The notes: generated by a model from the sequence alone, not told the origin. Shown: positions 41,780 through 50,924, numbered from the stretch's first letter. The stretch is 64,000 bases of DNA from Methanoregula sp. (GCF_023227875.1 NZ_JALOCH010000001.1:124001-188000); one strand, 5' to 3'. Numbers and translations are program-made.

Positions 41780-42175
41780 TTTTGTCCAATTTTTTCTCTC
41801 GTGTTTTTCTAGTTTTAGAAAATCTGTACGGGTGAGTGATAGATTGTGATGGAGCCACGGGCGCTCGGGGTCTGTCGACCCTCGCCCCGTGAAGCATAAT
41901 CTTATCCGGGTATTCAAAGAAACCAAATTGGGGGTCAAGGGGGCTTGCCCCCTTGGGCTGCCTCCCCCTCTGGGGGAGAGAGGGGGTCACACTCATAACT
42001 CCACTGAGTGTGTTGCGAAAAGGATTTCTCTGGAGTTTTTTCCCTTTTTTTCCGAATGAGCTAGTGGTCAAAGAATCTGACCTGCGGATAGATTACTGAT
42101 ATCTTTCCATGTTTCCAGGATGGAACACCCAATCTTACCAGAAAAAAAAGATCCGTAGCCTGCATTCCGGAAAAA
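41780..42175. other. 396-base convergent intergenic region with several GC-rich hairpins
   Basis: No gene is seen. Three inverted repeats lie in tandem: CACGGGCG...CGCCCCGTG (41856-41891), CAAGGGGG-CTTG-CCCCCTTG-like (41936-41954) and CTCCCCC-TC-TGGGGGAG (41962-41977). They sit between the ends of two convergent genes, so they may act as bidirectional terminators or may be another dispersed repeat. Confidence 0.55.
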
Positions 42176-43198
42176 TTAATGCTTCTTGTTCTTCTTTATC
42201 TTGGCCTTTGCCAGTTTCTCAACCGCTGGTACATCTGCCCCTTCCTTGACAAGAAGTTTCTCCCCCCGCACCGCCGCATCGACAAATGCCTTGCCGGTAG
42301 CATTCCTGACGAGGAGCGTGGTCTCACCCGCCGGGCTGCCAACTGATCCGGCCGAGATATCCGCATTCAGCGCGGTAAAGTCCGTGCAGGAATGACAGCC
42401 TTTTCTGATGCAGGACTCCAGTTCCGCGAGAGGAATGCTCGTTGTGCTGCCATCGGTCTTCTCGATTGAGAGTTTTCCTTTCACATCGAGTTTCTTGATC
42501 TCGAATGGCTCCAGGTTGTGGCGGACCCGGAGCTGGGTGTTAATGAGTGACGAATAATCAAACGACTCGGTGCAGAACAGGCCGATCACGAGGCGGATGG
42601 CGTTCGCGTAGGGCACGAGGAGATCATTGTCGCTGGTATGGATCTTGCCGAGTGCCTGGACAGCACAGGGGACCCCGACAACCGCAATCCGCCGGTATTT
42701 CTTCTCAACTACGGCGGTTTTGAGTGCTGCAAGGAGCGGCACCCACCAGCTGTACCGGCTGCCGGCAACGCTGATGAGCGCTTCGGATCGTGTGATGATC
42801 GCCGATGAGGGTTTCAGGGTGAACCGGTCCTCGCTCACGGTAACAACGGCATCAATGAGCCCTGCGTCAAGAGCGTGTGCAAGGATTGCCGTGACGGCTC
42901 CCCCGCTCTGCGCATGGGGGACTTCTGATGCTGACCGGGCAGAGAGGAGTTCGAGGTACGTGCCCAGCGTCTCCTCGCCTTGTGGCCCTGTCCTCGGGCA
43001 GGCAGCATAACATGCGCCGCAGGCAACAGAATCGGTTGCCTGTTTGCAATAGCCTGAACTGACCGGGCTTGTCACCATCTCCCCTTTTGGAAACGACAAT
43101 GCATCTGCCGGGCAGACGGCAACACAGGCTCCGCAGCCCGAACATATCCCGGTCTCCCAGACCTCCTTTTTCAGATCAAGATAATTTTTTTGTGCCAT
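42176..43198 (-). CDS. FrhB/FdhB-family flavoprotein with ferredoxin domain (glutamate synthase electron-input subunit)
   Basis: A 340-residue protein. The N-terminal 2x[4Fe-4S]-type domain has CSGCGACVAVCP and a second CGACYAACP, and the rest matches the coenzyme F420 hydrogenase/dehydrogenase beta-subunit family (SGGAVTAILAHAL, GVPCAVQALGKI, FCTESFDYSSL), which carries FAD and reacts with F420H2. A further Cys motif (CIRKGCHSC) is typical of FrhB-type proteins. Encoded directly after the split glutamate synthase, it probably feeds electrons from F420H2 or ferredoxin to that enzyme (inference from operon). ATG 43198 follows GGGAGTGAG. Confidence 0.85.
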   Translation of the reverse strand: MAQKNYLDLKKEVWETGICSGCGACVAVCPADALSFPKGEMVTSPVSSGYCKQATDSVACGACYAACPRTGPQGEETLGTYLELLSARSASEVPHAQSGGAVTAILAHALDAGLIDAVVTVSEDRFTLKPSSAIITRSEALISVAGSRYSWWVPLLAALKTAVVEKKYRRIAVVGVPCAVQALGKIHTSDNDLLVPYANAIRLVIGLFCTESFDYSSLINTQLRVRHNLEPFEIKKLDVKGKLSIEKTDGSTTSIPLAELESCIRKGCHSCTDFTALNADISAGSVGSPAGETTLLVRNATGKAFVDAAVRGEKLLVKEGADVPAVEKLAKAKIKKNKKH

Positions 43199-43203
43199 CG
43201 ATC

Positions 43204-43947
43204 TCACTCCCACGTGTACTTGCTGGCAAAGGGCCGTTTGCTTGCCGGAACGATCTTCGAATATTCTGCGGAGAAGACCGGGTCCGGATCGATCGTGAAT
43301 GTCCGGACAAAATCTTCCAGGATCGGACGGATCGCCTTTTTCTCATCTTCGGTGAGTTTCTTCTGTTCTGCTCCGCCCCCAAGGCAGGTGGGGTCAACGC
43401 GGCCCCGGATTATGATCTCACCGCCATGAATGCCACTGCCGACGCCCCGCTCGCTGACCGGGGTGACTCCATCCACGCCGAGGACGATGACGAGGCCTCC
43501 GGCCATGTACTCTCCGAGGAACGCCCGGGCAGAGCCACCAACCACAAGGATGGGGCGTTTTGTCTGGTACTCTTTCATGTTGATGCCCCCGCGGTACCCG
43601 ATATTGTCCCGGACATAGACCCGGCCGCCCCGCATGCTGTGGGCCACCGCATCCCCGGCACTGCCGTGGATGACAACCTTCCCGTTATCCATGGTGTTGC
43701 CCGGAGCATGATCGGCATTGCCGTTGACGATGACGGTCGGCCCGCTCATGAACATGGCGAGATCGCCGCCCGGTACCCCATTGACCGTTATCGTAACATC
43801 GTCTCCCCGGATCCCATCGCCGATGAACCGCTGGCCGAGGACGTTATCGAGAATGATGTCCTTCTCGCCGCTGGCAACAAGAGCCCGGACCCGCTGGTTG
43901 AGGACCTGGTACGGCATGTCTTTTGCATTGATGCGAACTTCTCCCAT
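43204..43947 (-). CDS. glutamate synthase GXGXG-domain subunit (alpha C-terminal type)
   Basis: A 247-residue protein built of the right-handed beta-helix repeats found at the C-terminus of bacterial GltB, with glycine-rich turns such as GDDVTITVNGVPGG, GGRVYVRDNIGYRGG and GGLVIVLGVDGV. In archaeal split glutamate synthases it is a separate subunit that structurally links the amidotransferase and FMN subunits. It begins 3 bases after the FMN-subunit stop and ends 5 bases before the FrhB-like start. Confidence 0.92.
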   Translation of the reverse strand: MGEVRINAKDMPYQVLNQRVRALVASGEKDIILDNVLGQRFIGDGIRGDDVTITVNGVPGGDLAMFMSGPTVIVNGNADHAPGNTMDNGKVVIHGSAGDAVAHSMRGGRVYVRDNIGYRGGINMKEYQTKRPILVVGGSARAFLGEYMAGGLVIVLGVDGVTPVSERGVGSGIHGGEIIIRGRVDPTCLGGGAEQKKLTEDEKKAIRPILEDFVRTFTIDPDPVFSAEYSKIVPASKRPFASKYTWE

Positions 43948-43950
43948 TGC

Positions 43951-45462
43951 CTATGCTCCTACCGTCTTTACATCAAGCACGTTCATCAGCCCTTCATCCA
44001 GCATGTATCCCCGGAGCCGGTCGCGGTTGCCGCGCAGGCTCTCGATGCTGTTGATCCCGGCGGCTCCCATCAGTTCGGCAAGTTCGAGAGTCCACCCGTG
44101 GATCAGGTTCTCCACCTGGACTGCATTGACTTCGGGGTCCAGCCGTGCAACAAGTTCCGGCTTCTGGGTGGCGATGCCCCATGCGCAGGTGCCCCGGTAA
44201 CAGGTGCCGCAGACCCGGCAGCCCATGGCAACGAGAGCGGACGTTCCGATGTACACGGCATCGGCGCCAAGGCAGATGATCTTCGCTACATCAGCGCTCT
44301 CCCGGATGCCGCCGCTTGCGATGATGGAGACTTCGTTACGGATCCCCTGCTGGCGGAGTTTTGCATCCACGCTTGCCACGGCCGCTTCCACCGGAATGCC
44401 GACATGATCCCGGAATACCCGGGGTGTTGCACCGCTGCCTCCCCGGAACCCATCCACCACAACGGCATCGGCACCGGACCGGGCAATCCCGGCCGCTATC
44501 GCAGCCGAGTTGTGGACCGCGGCGATCTTGACAAAGACCGGTTTTTTCCATTCCGTTGCTTCTTTCAGGCCGCGGACAAGCTGCTTCAGGTCCTCAATAC
44601 TGTAGATGTCGTGGTGGGGTGCGGGACTTATCGCATCAGTCCCTTCCGGGATCATGCGGGTGCAGGAGATATCGGCACAGACCTTGTCCCCCGGCAGGTG
44701 TCCCCCGATACCCGGTTTTGCTCCCTGCCCGATCTTGATCTCGATGGCCGCTCCCCGCTCAAGGTAATTGATATCCACGCCAAACCGGCCGGATGCGACC
44801 TGGACGATCATGTGGCTCTGGTAGGGATAGAGCGACTCGTGGAGCCCCCCTTCCCCGGTGCCCATGAAGGTCCCGATGCGGCTTGCTGCTTTTGCAAGGG
44901 CAGTCTGGGCATTGAGGCTGATCGCCCCGTAACTCATGTGCCCGATCATGATGGGAGTCTCGATCTGGAGGTTGGGTGAGAGTTTCGTGCAGAGCTGGAC
45001 CTCGCCGTTGTCCCGCTGCCGGAGGTCAAGGGATGACGGTTTTTTCCCGATGTAGGTGCGCAGTTCCATGGGTTCCCGGAGCGGGTCGATGCTGGGGTTG
45101 GTGACCTGGCAGGCATCCAGGACGAGCCGGTCAAAGATGATCGGGTAGGGCTGTGCATTTCCCATACCCGCAAGGACGATCTTTCCGGTCTTTGCCTGGT
45201 TGAAGATCGTTTCCCGTACTTCGCGCGTCCAGACCGGGTGGCTCCGGTAATCCCCGGGTTTTTCTTCGATCTCAATGGCATCGCGCGGGCAGAATGCAAG
45301 GCAGCGGTGGCAGGCAACGCAGTTCCGTGATTGTATCGCGATCTTATCACCCTCTTCCCGGAACACGCCATACGAGCAGTTCTCGATGCAGCGTTTGCAC
45401 TGCATGCACCGCTCCGTGTCGATCTTCACCCGGTATTTCATGGGAGTGCTGCCGATGCTCAT
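43951..45462 (-). CDS. glutamate synthase FMN-domain subunit with 2[4Fe-4S] ferredoxin
   Basis: A 503-residue catalytic subunit that reductively condenses ammonia with 2-oxoglutarate. The N-terminus has two cluster motifs (CMQCKRCIENC and CVACHRCLAFCP), and the rest is the FMN-binding glutamate synthase barrel with GHMSYGAISLNAQ, GEGGLHESLYPY, GQGAKPGIGGHLPG and VVDGFRGGSGATPRV. A CRVCGTCYRGTC cluster motif sits near the C-terminus. It starts in an ATGA overlap with the amidotransferase gene, so all subunits are co-translated. Confidence 0.95.
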   Translation of the reverse strand: MSIGSTPMKYRVKIDTERCMQCKRCIENCSYGVFREEGDKIAIQSRNCVACHRCLAFCPRDAIEIEEKPGDYRSHPVWTREVRETIFNQAKTGKIVLAGMGNAQPYPIIFDRLVLDACQVTNPSIDPLREPMELRTYIGKKPSSLDLRQRDNGEVQLCTKLSPNLQIETPIMIGHMSYGAISLNAQTALAKAASRIGTFMGTGEGGLHESLYPYQSHMIVQVASGRFGVDINYLERGAAIEIKIGQGAKPGIGGHLPGDKVCADISCTRMIPEGTDAISPAPHHDIYSIEDLKQLVRGLKEATEWKKPVFVKIAAVHNSAAIAAGIARSGADAVVVDGFRGGSGATPRVFRDHVGIPVEAAVASVDAKLRQQGIRNEVSIIASGGIRESADVAKIICLGADAVYIGTSALVAMGCRVCGTCYRGTCAWGIATQKPELVARLDPEVNAVQVENLIHGWTLELAELMGAAGINSIESLRGNRDRLRGYMLDEGLMNVLDVKTVGA

Positions 45463-46511
45463 GAGTAGACCCTCCCGATCACCGGCTCACCGGCACCGGG
45501 CATCCGGATGTTCGTTACATCATCATCGATCCTCCGGATGGCCGCCTCTTCGCTGGAGATGAAGAGCCGGTCGCCGCTCTCCGCGGTTACGAGTGGCCGG
45601 AGCTTGATGCGATCGGTGAACCCACAGAGCAGGTTCTCGTTTGCCACGCAGATTGCAAACGGTCCGTTCATGAGCGCAGGGCCGTAGGCAAGCCGGATCG
45701 CGCGGTTGAGCTCCTGCTCTTTCTGTTGCATGCGGTCGATCTCATCCCAGAACGGGGGCGCAAATGCCCGGACTGCCATCTCTTCTGAGAGCCCGTGCTT
45801 TCGTATCAGGAGATCGATGAGATAGGCAACGACTTCCGTGTCCGTGTGCATCGTGCACTTGTACCCGAAACTTTCTATGTACCGCCGGTTTGTTCCATAG
45901 GAGGTGATCTCACCGTTATGGACAACGCTCCAGTTCAGCAGGTTGAACGGGTGTGCCCCGCCCCACCAGCCGGCCGTATTGGTCGGGTAGCGGTTATGCG
46001 CGAGCCAGAGGTATCCCTTGTAGTCCTGGATCCGGTAAAAGTTCGCCACATCTTCCGGCCAGCCGGCCGCTTTGAAGACGCCGAGGTTTTTTCCGGAAGA
46101 GAAGATCAGAGCGCCATTCCTCTCGCTGTTGACTTTCATCACAAGCGAGGTGATGATGTCCTCCTCCGGCGAGGTGCTCTTGGGCATCATGCTCGGGTTG
46201 GGCCGGAAAAAGTAGCGCCAGGGAGTATGGACCTTTCGTAAGCCGGGCTGCTCATAGGTCTTGATCTGTTCATCGTGGATGATCATCCCCCATTTCTCAA
46301 GCAGGTTTTCGAGCGGGACTTTGTGCTCCCGGATATTGTCAAAGAAGACATGGAGGGCATAGTACTCCTTGTAATCCGGGTAGATCCCGTATGCAACATA
46401 CCCGGATCCTTCGCCGCTGCCCCGCTCGTTCATGGACGCGAGCGCCTCCCGGATCTTGGAGCCGTCCATGCACTGGCGGCTCCGGTCAATTACACCAATT
46501 ATTCCACACAT
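45459..46511 (-). CDS. glutamate synthase class II glutamine amidotransferase subunit
   Basis: A 350-residue Ntn-type amidotransferase. The catalytic Cys2 (MCGIIGVID) is in place for activation by removal of Met1, and the glutamine-binding residues appear in LAHNRYPTNTAGWW and VVHNGEITSYG. It releases ammonia from glutamine for the FMN subunit. As in other archaea and in the related MgsABC N-methylglutamate synthases, the bacterial GltB domains are split into separate chains. It is the first gene of its operon and is divergent from the second glnA, sharing a 127-base promoter region. Confidence 0.94.
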   Translation of the reverse strand: MCGIIGVIDRSRQCMDGSKIREALASMNERGSGEGSGYVAYGIYPDYKEYYALHVFFDNIREHKVPLENLLEKWGMIIHDEQIKTYEQPGLRKVHTPWRYFFRPNPSMMPKSTSPEEDIITSLVMKVNSERNGALIFSSGKNLGVFKAAGWPEDVANFYRIQDYKGYLWLAHNRYPTNTAGWWGGAHPFNLLNWSVVHNGEITSYGTNRRYIESFGYKCTMHTDTEVVAYLIDLLIRKHGLSEEMAVRAFAPPFWDEIDRMQQKEQELNRAIRLAYGPALMNGPFAICVANENLLCGFTDRIKLRPLVTAESGDRLFISSEEAAIRRIDDDVTNIRMPGAGEPVIGRVYS

Positions 46512-46600
46512 AGCATCACGAATAACCCTGGTTTCTGCTGTTGGACATTGATTCCTGATCCATTAAGCGGTTGCAAGGCTGCATAATCAGGTTAGTTCAA

Positions 46601-46635
46601 TAACTATTTATATTGGTGGGTGGAACATTCCTTCC
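46601..46635. promoter_or_regulatory. bidirectional TATA and NrpR-type operator between gltB operon and glnA copy 2
   Basis: ACTATTTATATT (46602-46613) reads as a TATA box on both strands. Immediately downstream toward glnA, GGAA-CATTCC-TTCC (46622-46635) is a perfect GGAA-N6-TTCC inverted repeat, the consensus operator of the methanogen nitrogen repressor NrpR, placed only three bases before the glnA ATG. NrpR itself is not encoded in this window. Confidence 0.7.
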
Positions 46636-46638
46636 ATT

Positions 46639-47964
46639 ATGACCACGGACGTACAAAAACTCCTGAAAAAAATGGAGACGGAGAACGTCAAATTCATCCG
46701 CCTGCAGTTTACGGATATCCAGGGTTTGCCGAAAAATGTGGCAATCCCGGCCATTCAGGCAGAGAAGGCATTGACCGATGGGATCTGGTTTGACGGGTCT
46801 TCCATTGAAGGCTTTGCGCGGATCGAAGAGTCTGATATGCTTCTCAAACCGGACCCTTCAACCTATGCAATTCTCCCCTGGAGGCAGGGGGAAGGAAAGG
46901 TCGCCCGCTTTATCTGCGATATCCAGACGTACGGCAACAAGCCGTTTGAGGGAGATCCCCGTTTCGTGCTCCGGAAAACCATTGCCGAAGCAGCAAAGCT
47001 GGGATTCACTTTTAACACCGGACCGGAGCTCGAGTTCTTCCTGTTCCGGATGATCGATGGCATGCCGACAACCGAGTTCGAGGACCGTGGGGCATATTTC
47101 GATCTTGCTCCAACGGACGCGGCCGAAGATGTCCGCCGCGATGTTGTTCTCGCCCTCAGTGATATGGGATTTGAGATCGAAGCCTCCCACCACGAAGTTG
47201 CGGACAGCCAGCATGAGATTGATTTCAAGTACGGCGATGCCCTGGTAACTGCTGACCGGGTCATAACCTTCAAGTTTGCAGCCAAGTCCATTGCGCTCCA
47301 GTACGGGATGCATGCATCATTCATGGCCAAGCCGATTGGCGGCATCAATGGCAGCGGCATGCATACCCATGGATCGCTTTCGAAGAATGGGAAAAATGCA
47401 TTCTATGATCCGGGTGCCGAGCTCCAGCTCTCGGACACCGCGATGTACTATATCGGGGGTATCCTGAAACATGCAAAGGCGATCACGCGCGTGGCAAACC
47501 CGACCATCAACTCGTACAAGCGTCTTGTGCCCGGCTATGAAGCGCCCTGTTATATTTCATGGAGCGCAGCCAACCGCTCGGCCCTCGTCCGCGTCCCGGC
47601 GGCCCGGGGCAACAGCACGCGTGCGGAGTTCCGGAGCCCGGATCCGATGTGCAACCCGTACCTCACCTTTGCCTGCATGCTTGCTGCCGGGCTTGACGGT
47701 ATCAAAAACAAGATCATGCCGCCAGACATGACAAATTCCAACATCTATCACATGGATGCGAAGCTCCGGAAGAAGCTCCGCATCGACATGCTGCCGGGAA
47801 GTCTTGCCGAGTCCAACGCAGCACTTCTCAAGGATGACATACTCTGTAACACCCTTGGCGCTCACGTTGTCGAGAACTTAAGCCGCATTGCCGAACTGGA
47901 AACCGACGCGTTCCGGCTCACGGTTCACCCATGGGAACTTGACCGGTACCTGGCAACCTATTGA
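46639..47964 (+). CDS. glnA: glutamine synthetase type I, copy 2
   Basis: A 441-residue glutamine synthetase nearly colinear with copy 1 at 40442-41779, sharing motifs including KFIRLQFTDIQGLPKN, WFDGSSIEGFAR, GPELEFFLFR, GSGMHTHGSLSKNGK and AARGNSTRAEFRSPDP. Differences concentrate in the N-terminus and in surface positions. The gene starts right after a perfect NrpR-type operator, so it is expected to be repressed when nitrogen is sufficient, unlike copy 1, which lacks a clean site. The two genes are the likely product of a recent duplication within the lineage. Confidence 0.97.
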   Translation: MTTDVQKLLKKMETENVKFIRLQFTDIQGLPKNVAIPAIQAEKALTDGIWFDGSSIEGFARIEESDMLLKPDPSTYAILPWRQGEGKVARFICDIQTYGNKPFEGDPRFVLRKTIAEAAKLGFTFNTGPELEFFLFRMIDGMPTTEFEDRGAYFDLAPTDAAEDVRRDVVLALSDMGFEIEASHHEVADSQHEIDFKYGDALVTADRVITFKFAAKSIALQYGMHASFMAKPIGGINGSGMHTHGSLSKNGKNAFYDPGAELQLSDTAMYYIGGILKHAKAITRVANPTINSYKRLVPGYEAPCYISWSAANRSALVRVPAARGNSTRAEFRSPDPMCNPYLTFACMLAAGLDGIKNKIMPPDMTNSNIYHMDAKLRKKLRIDMLPGSLAESNAALLKDDILCNTLGAHVVENLSRIAELETDAFRLTVHPWELDRYLATY

Positions 47965-48176
47965 CGCAGAATTGTTGTGATTACGTATGGAACACGGGAT
48001 GATAATCGGAGGCCGGAAGAGCGGGGAGCTGAACCGTTCCTGCGCCCCGCCAGGAGTTATCCCGCGTCCTGCATTTTTTTCCGGATTGAAGGCAGTTGTT
48101 CGTGCGGGTAGCACCCGGACCCGCAAGCCGGTCCGGCGTTTGTCATTTTTTTTCCCGCATGCCCGGAGGTTATGAG

Positions 48177-50720
48177 ATGCATGACCGGGTAAGCACCGGG
48201 ATGACCGGTTTCGACCGGGTGATCGATGGCCTGCGGCTGGGGGACAATGTTGTCTGGCAGGTGGACTCCATCCCTGATTTCCAGCGGATGGTGGAACCCT
48301 ATGCTGCCCAGGCTCTCTATGATGGCAGGAGGCTGGTATATGTCCGGTTCGGGAGCCATGAACCGCTGTTAAAGGATGCACCGGAGATCCAGGTGTATCA
48401 TGTTGATCCAACGCTGGGGTTCGAACACTTTGCAACCGAAGTGCATAATCTCGTGGAGTGCGAAGGCAAGCGGGCCTTCTATGTCTTTGACTGCCTGACG
48501 GACCTGTTGCAGTACTGGTATTCAGACCTGATGATTGGCAACTTCTTCAGGGTCAGCTGTCCCTTCCTGTACGAACTGGACACGATTGCTTATTTTGCCA
48601 TCATGCGAAACGCCCACACGTACGGGACCATTGCCGGTATCCGCGAGACCACCCAGCTCCTCCTCGATCTCTATTATGTGAACGGCAGGATCTACATCCA
48701 CCCGCTCAAGGTATGGCAGCGATACTCCCCGACAATGTTCTTCCCGCACCTGATCCGCGGGAATGAGGCCGTCTGCATCACCGCCAGTTCTGAAGTTGCA
48801 GAACTGTTCTCCAGTGTCGAGCGGAAAGGTGAGAGGCTGGACTACTGGACGGTCGCGTTTGACCGAGCCCACGAGGCACTTGCCCTTCCGGTAAAGCAGC
48901 AGGAGCCCGTCAAGCGTTCACTCATGAACATCCTGATCGGCAGGCCTTCCCGGATGTTTGAACTCTGTGCCCGGTATTTTTCCCTTGCCGACATTCTCGC
49001 GATCGCTTCAAGGGAAGTCGGGACCGGCTTCATCGGGGGGAAAAGTGTGGGCATGCTGCTTGCGCGGAAGATCCTGGAGAAGGACGGGGGCGACCGGTTC
49101 ACGCCTCTCCTTGAGCCGCACGACTCGTTCTACTTAGGCTCCGATATTTTCTACACGTACATTGTCCAGAACGGCTGGTGGCGTCTTCGGACAAAACAGA
49201 AAACCCGGGAGGGGTATTACAAGTATGCCCCCGAACTCCAGGATAAACTACGGGGGGGCGAGTTCCCGAACACGATCCGCGAAGAGTTCATGCAGATGCT
49301 CGAGTATTTCGGGCAGTCGCCCATCATCGTGCGTTCCAGTTCGCTGCTTGAAGACGACTTCGGGAATTCCTTTTCCGGAAAGTACGAGAGCGTGTTCTGT
49401 GCAAACCAGGGGAGTCCGGAAGAACGGTACGAGGCATTTGAGAAAGCAGTCCGCACGGTATATGCCAGCACGATGGGTGAGGACGCTCTCGATTACCGGA
49501 TGACGAGGGGACTTGTTGACCAGGACGAGCAGATGGCGATCCTTGTCCAGCGTGTCTCGGGAGACCAGTTCGAGGATGACTATTTCCCGCATGTTGCCGG
49601 TGTGGGGAATTCTTCGAACCTGTACATCTGGGACAAGACCATGGACATGGATGCCGGGATGCTGCGGCTGGTCTTCGGGCTCGGCACGCGGGCAGTTGAT
49701 CGGACTGTGGGGGATTATGCGAGGATTGTCTGCCTTGACGATCCCACCCGGCTTCCCCCGATGAGTTTTGGTGATGAGAAAAAATTTTCCCAGCGCATGG
49801 TCGATGTTCTTTCGCTTGAGGAGAATGCGTGGCGCAACCGGGCCCTGGAAGCATTTGTGTCCTATGACCTGAAGACGGACAAAACTCTCTTCATGAGCAT
49901 TGACACCCAGACCATCACCCGGCTGCGCGAGATCGGACGGACCGATATCGAGATACCGTACATTCTCGATTTCAAAAAATTACTGAACGACACTGAATTC
50001 CCTGCCCTGATGAAGGACATGCTTGCGCAGCTCTCCACGGTCTATGACTATCCGGTGGACATCGAGTTCACCGCGAATTTCAAATCGGAAAGTGACTTCC
50101 GGGTCAATCTTTTGCAGTGCCGCCCGCTGCAGACCCGGGGCCTTGGCCGGTCTGTGGAGCTGCCGTACCTCGCCGATGTCAATGACTGCATCTTCTCCGG
50201 CAAAGGAAATTTCATGGGAGGAAATGTCAGGATCCCGCTGGACTTCATCATTTATATCAGCCCGCAGGAATACCTCCGGCTCAGTGAGCAGGATAAGCAT
50301 GCGGTTGCGCGGCATATCGGCGTCCTGAACAGCAAACTGAAAGGAAAGAACGTGATGCTGCTTGGCCCGGGACGATGGGGCACCACAACTCCGATGCTCG
50401 GGGTGCCGGTCCGTTTTGCTGAGATCAGCAACATGGCAATCATCGGTGAGATGGCGTCAATGGAATCGGGGTTCATGCCCGAATTATCGTATGGCAGCCA
50501 CTTCTTCCAGGATATTGTCGAATCCGGAATATTCTATGTGGCAATTTTTGACGGGCAGAAAGATGTTGTCTTCAATCCCCATCGAATCCTGGACCAGGCA
50601 AACCTTATAGGAGAGATATCGGGCGCGGATAATCAGCGTGCCTCCGTTATCCATGTCATCGCCGCATCGGGTATTGAAGTGTACTCAGATATTATCACGC
50701 AAACAGTTCTTTGCAAATAA
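48177..50720 (+). CDS. fusion of degenerate KaiC-like domain and PEP/pyruvate-binding (PEP-synthase-like) domain
   Basis: An 847-residue protein. Residues 1 to about 235 resemble a RecA/KaiC fold (TGMTGFDRVIDGLRLGDNVVWQ, then GKRAFYVFDCLTDLLQ as a Walker-B-like strand), but the Walker A turn GxxGxGK[ST] is replaced by QVDSIPDF, so it should not bind ATP in the standard way. The rest matches the PEP synthase N-terminal domain (GGKSVGMLLARKIL, IVRSSSLLEDDFGNSFSGKY, then LLQCRPLQTRG) with an unusual C-terminal region (LLGPGRWGTTTPMLGVPV). No phosphohistidine 'swivel' domain (GGxxSHxAI) is seen. The ATG at 48177 follows GGAGGT. Its place in the nitrogen island suggests a regulatory ATP-dependent role. 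Confidence 0.8.
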   Translation: MHDRVSTGMTGFDRVIDGLRLGDNVVWQVDSIPDFQRMVEPYAAQALYDGRRLVYVRFGSHEPLLKDAPEIQVYHVDPTLGFEHFATEVHNLVECEGKRAFYVFDCLTDLLQYWYSDLMIGNFFRVSCPFLYELDTIAYFAIMRNAHTYGTIAGIRETTQLLLDLYYVNGRIYIHPLKVWQRYSPTMFFPHLIRGNEAVCITASSEVAELFSSVERKGERLDYWTVAFDRAHEALALPVKQQEPVKRSLMNILIGRPSRMFELCARYFSLADILAIASREVGTGFIGGKSVGMLLARKILEKDGGDRFTPLLEPHDSFYLGSDIFYTYIVQNGWWRLRTKQKTREGYYKYAPELQDKLRGGEFPNTIREEFMQMLEYFGQSPIIVRSSSLLEDDFGNSFSGKYESVFCANQGSPEERYEAFEKAVRTVYASTMGEDALDYRMTRGLVDQDEQMAILVQRVSGDQFEDDYFPHVAGVGNSSNLYIWDKTMDMDAGMLRLVFGLGTRAVDRTVGDYARIVCLDDPTRLPPMSFGDEKKFSQRMVDVLSLEENAWRNRALEAFVSYDLKTDKTLFMSIDTQTITRLREIGRTDIEIPYILDFKKLLNDTEFPALMKDMLAQLSTVYDYPVDIEFTANFKSESDFRVNLLQCRPLQTRGLGRSVELPYLADVNDCIFSGKGNFMGGNVRIPLDFIIYISPQEYLRLSEQDKHAVARHIGVLNSKLKGKNVMLLGPGRWGTTTPMLGVPVRFAEISNMAIIGEMASMESGFMPELSYGSHFFQDIVESGIFYVAIFDGQKDVVFNPHRILDQANLIGEISGADNQRASVIHVIAASGIEVYSDIITQTVLCK

Positions 50721-50910
50721 AAAACCGGGAAATTTTTTTTGAAATTTTTTCCTGTTTCTTCATTGCGAATTATTTCTGATATTTTTTTGAAAGGATCAAT
50801 TGAATTTTTTGCGCGCCATGTCGTGCATGCGTATGCGCAATTGCTGTAATCATGTCAACTCACAAGCATGACAAATTGTGCATATAACAATAATTTTAAA
50901 TATTCATGAA

Positions 50911-50924
50911 GGAAACTTCTTTCT
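50911..50924. promoter_or_regulatory. NrpR-like operator upstream of amt (one mismatch)
   Basis: GGAA-N6-TTCT with correct spacing lies seven bases downstream of a TATA-like TTTTAAATATT. The consensus GGAA-N6-TTCC is broken at the last base only. Confidence 0.5.

Noticed and set aside
41856..41977. Insertion-sequence terminal repeats
   Set aside because: The hairpins lie in tandem in a 396-base convergent spacer with no transposase remnant; terminators or a palindromic repeat are simpler.
43069..44979. A 636-codon open frame on the plus strand opposite the glutamate synthase genes
   Set aside because: It lies antisense to three clearly conserved glutamate synthase subunits, has His/Asp/Arg-rich shadow composition and no domain.
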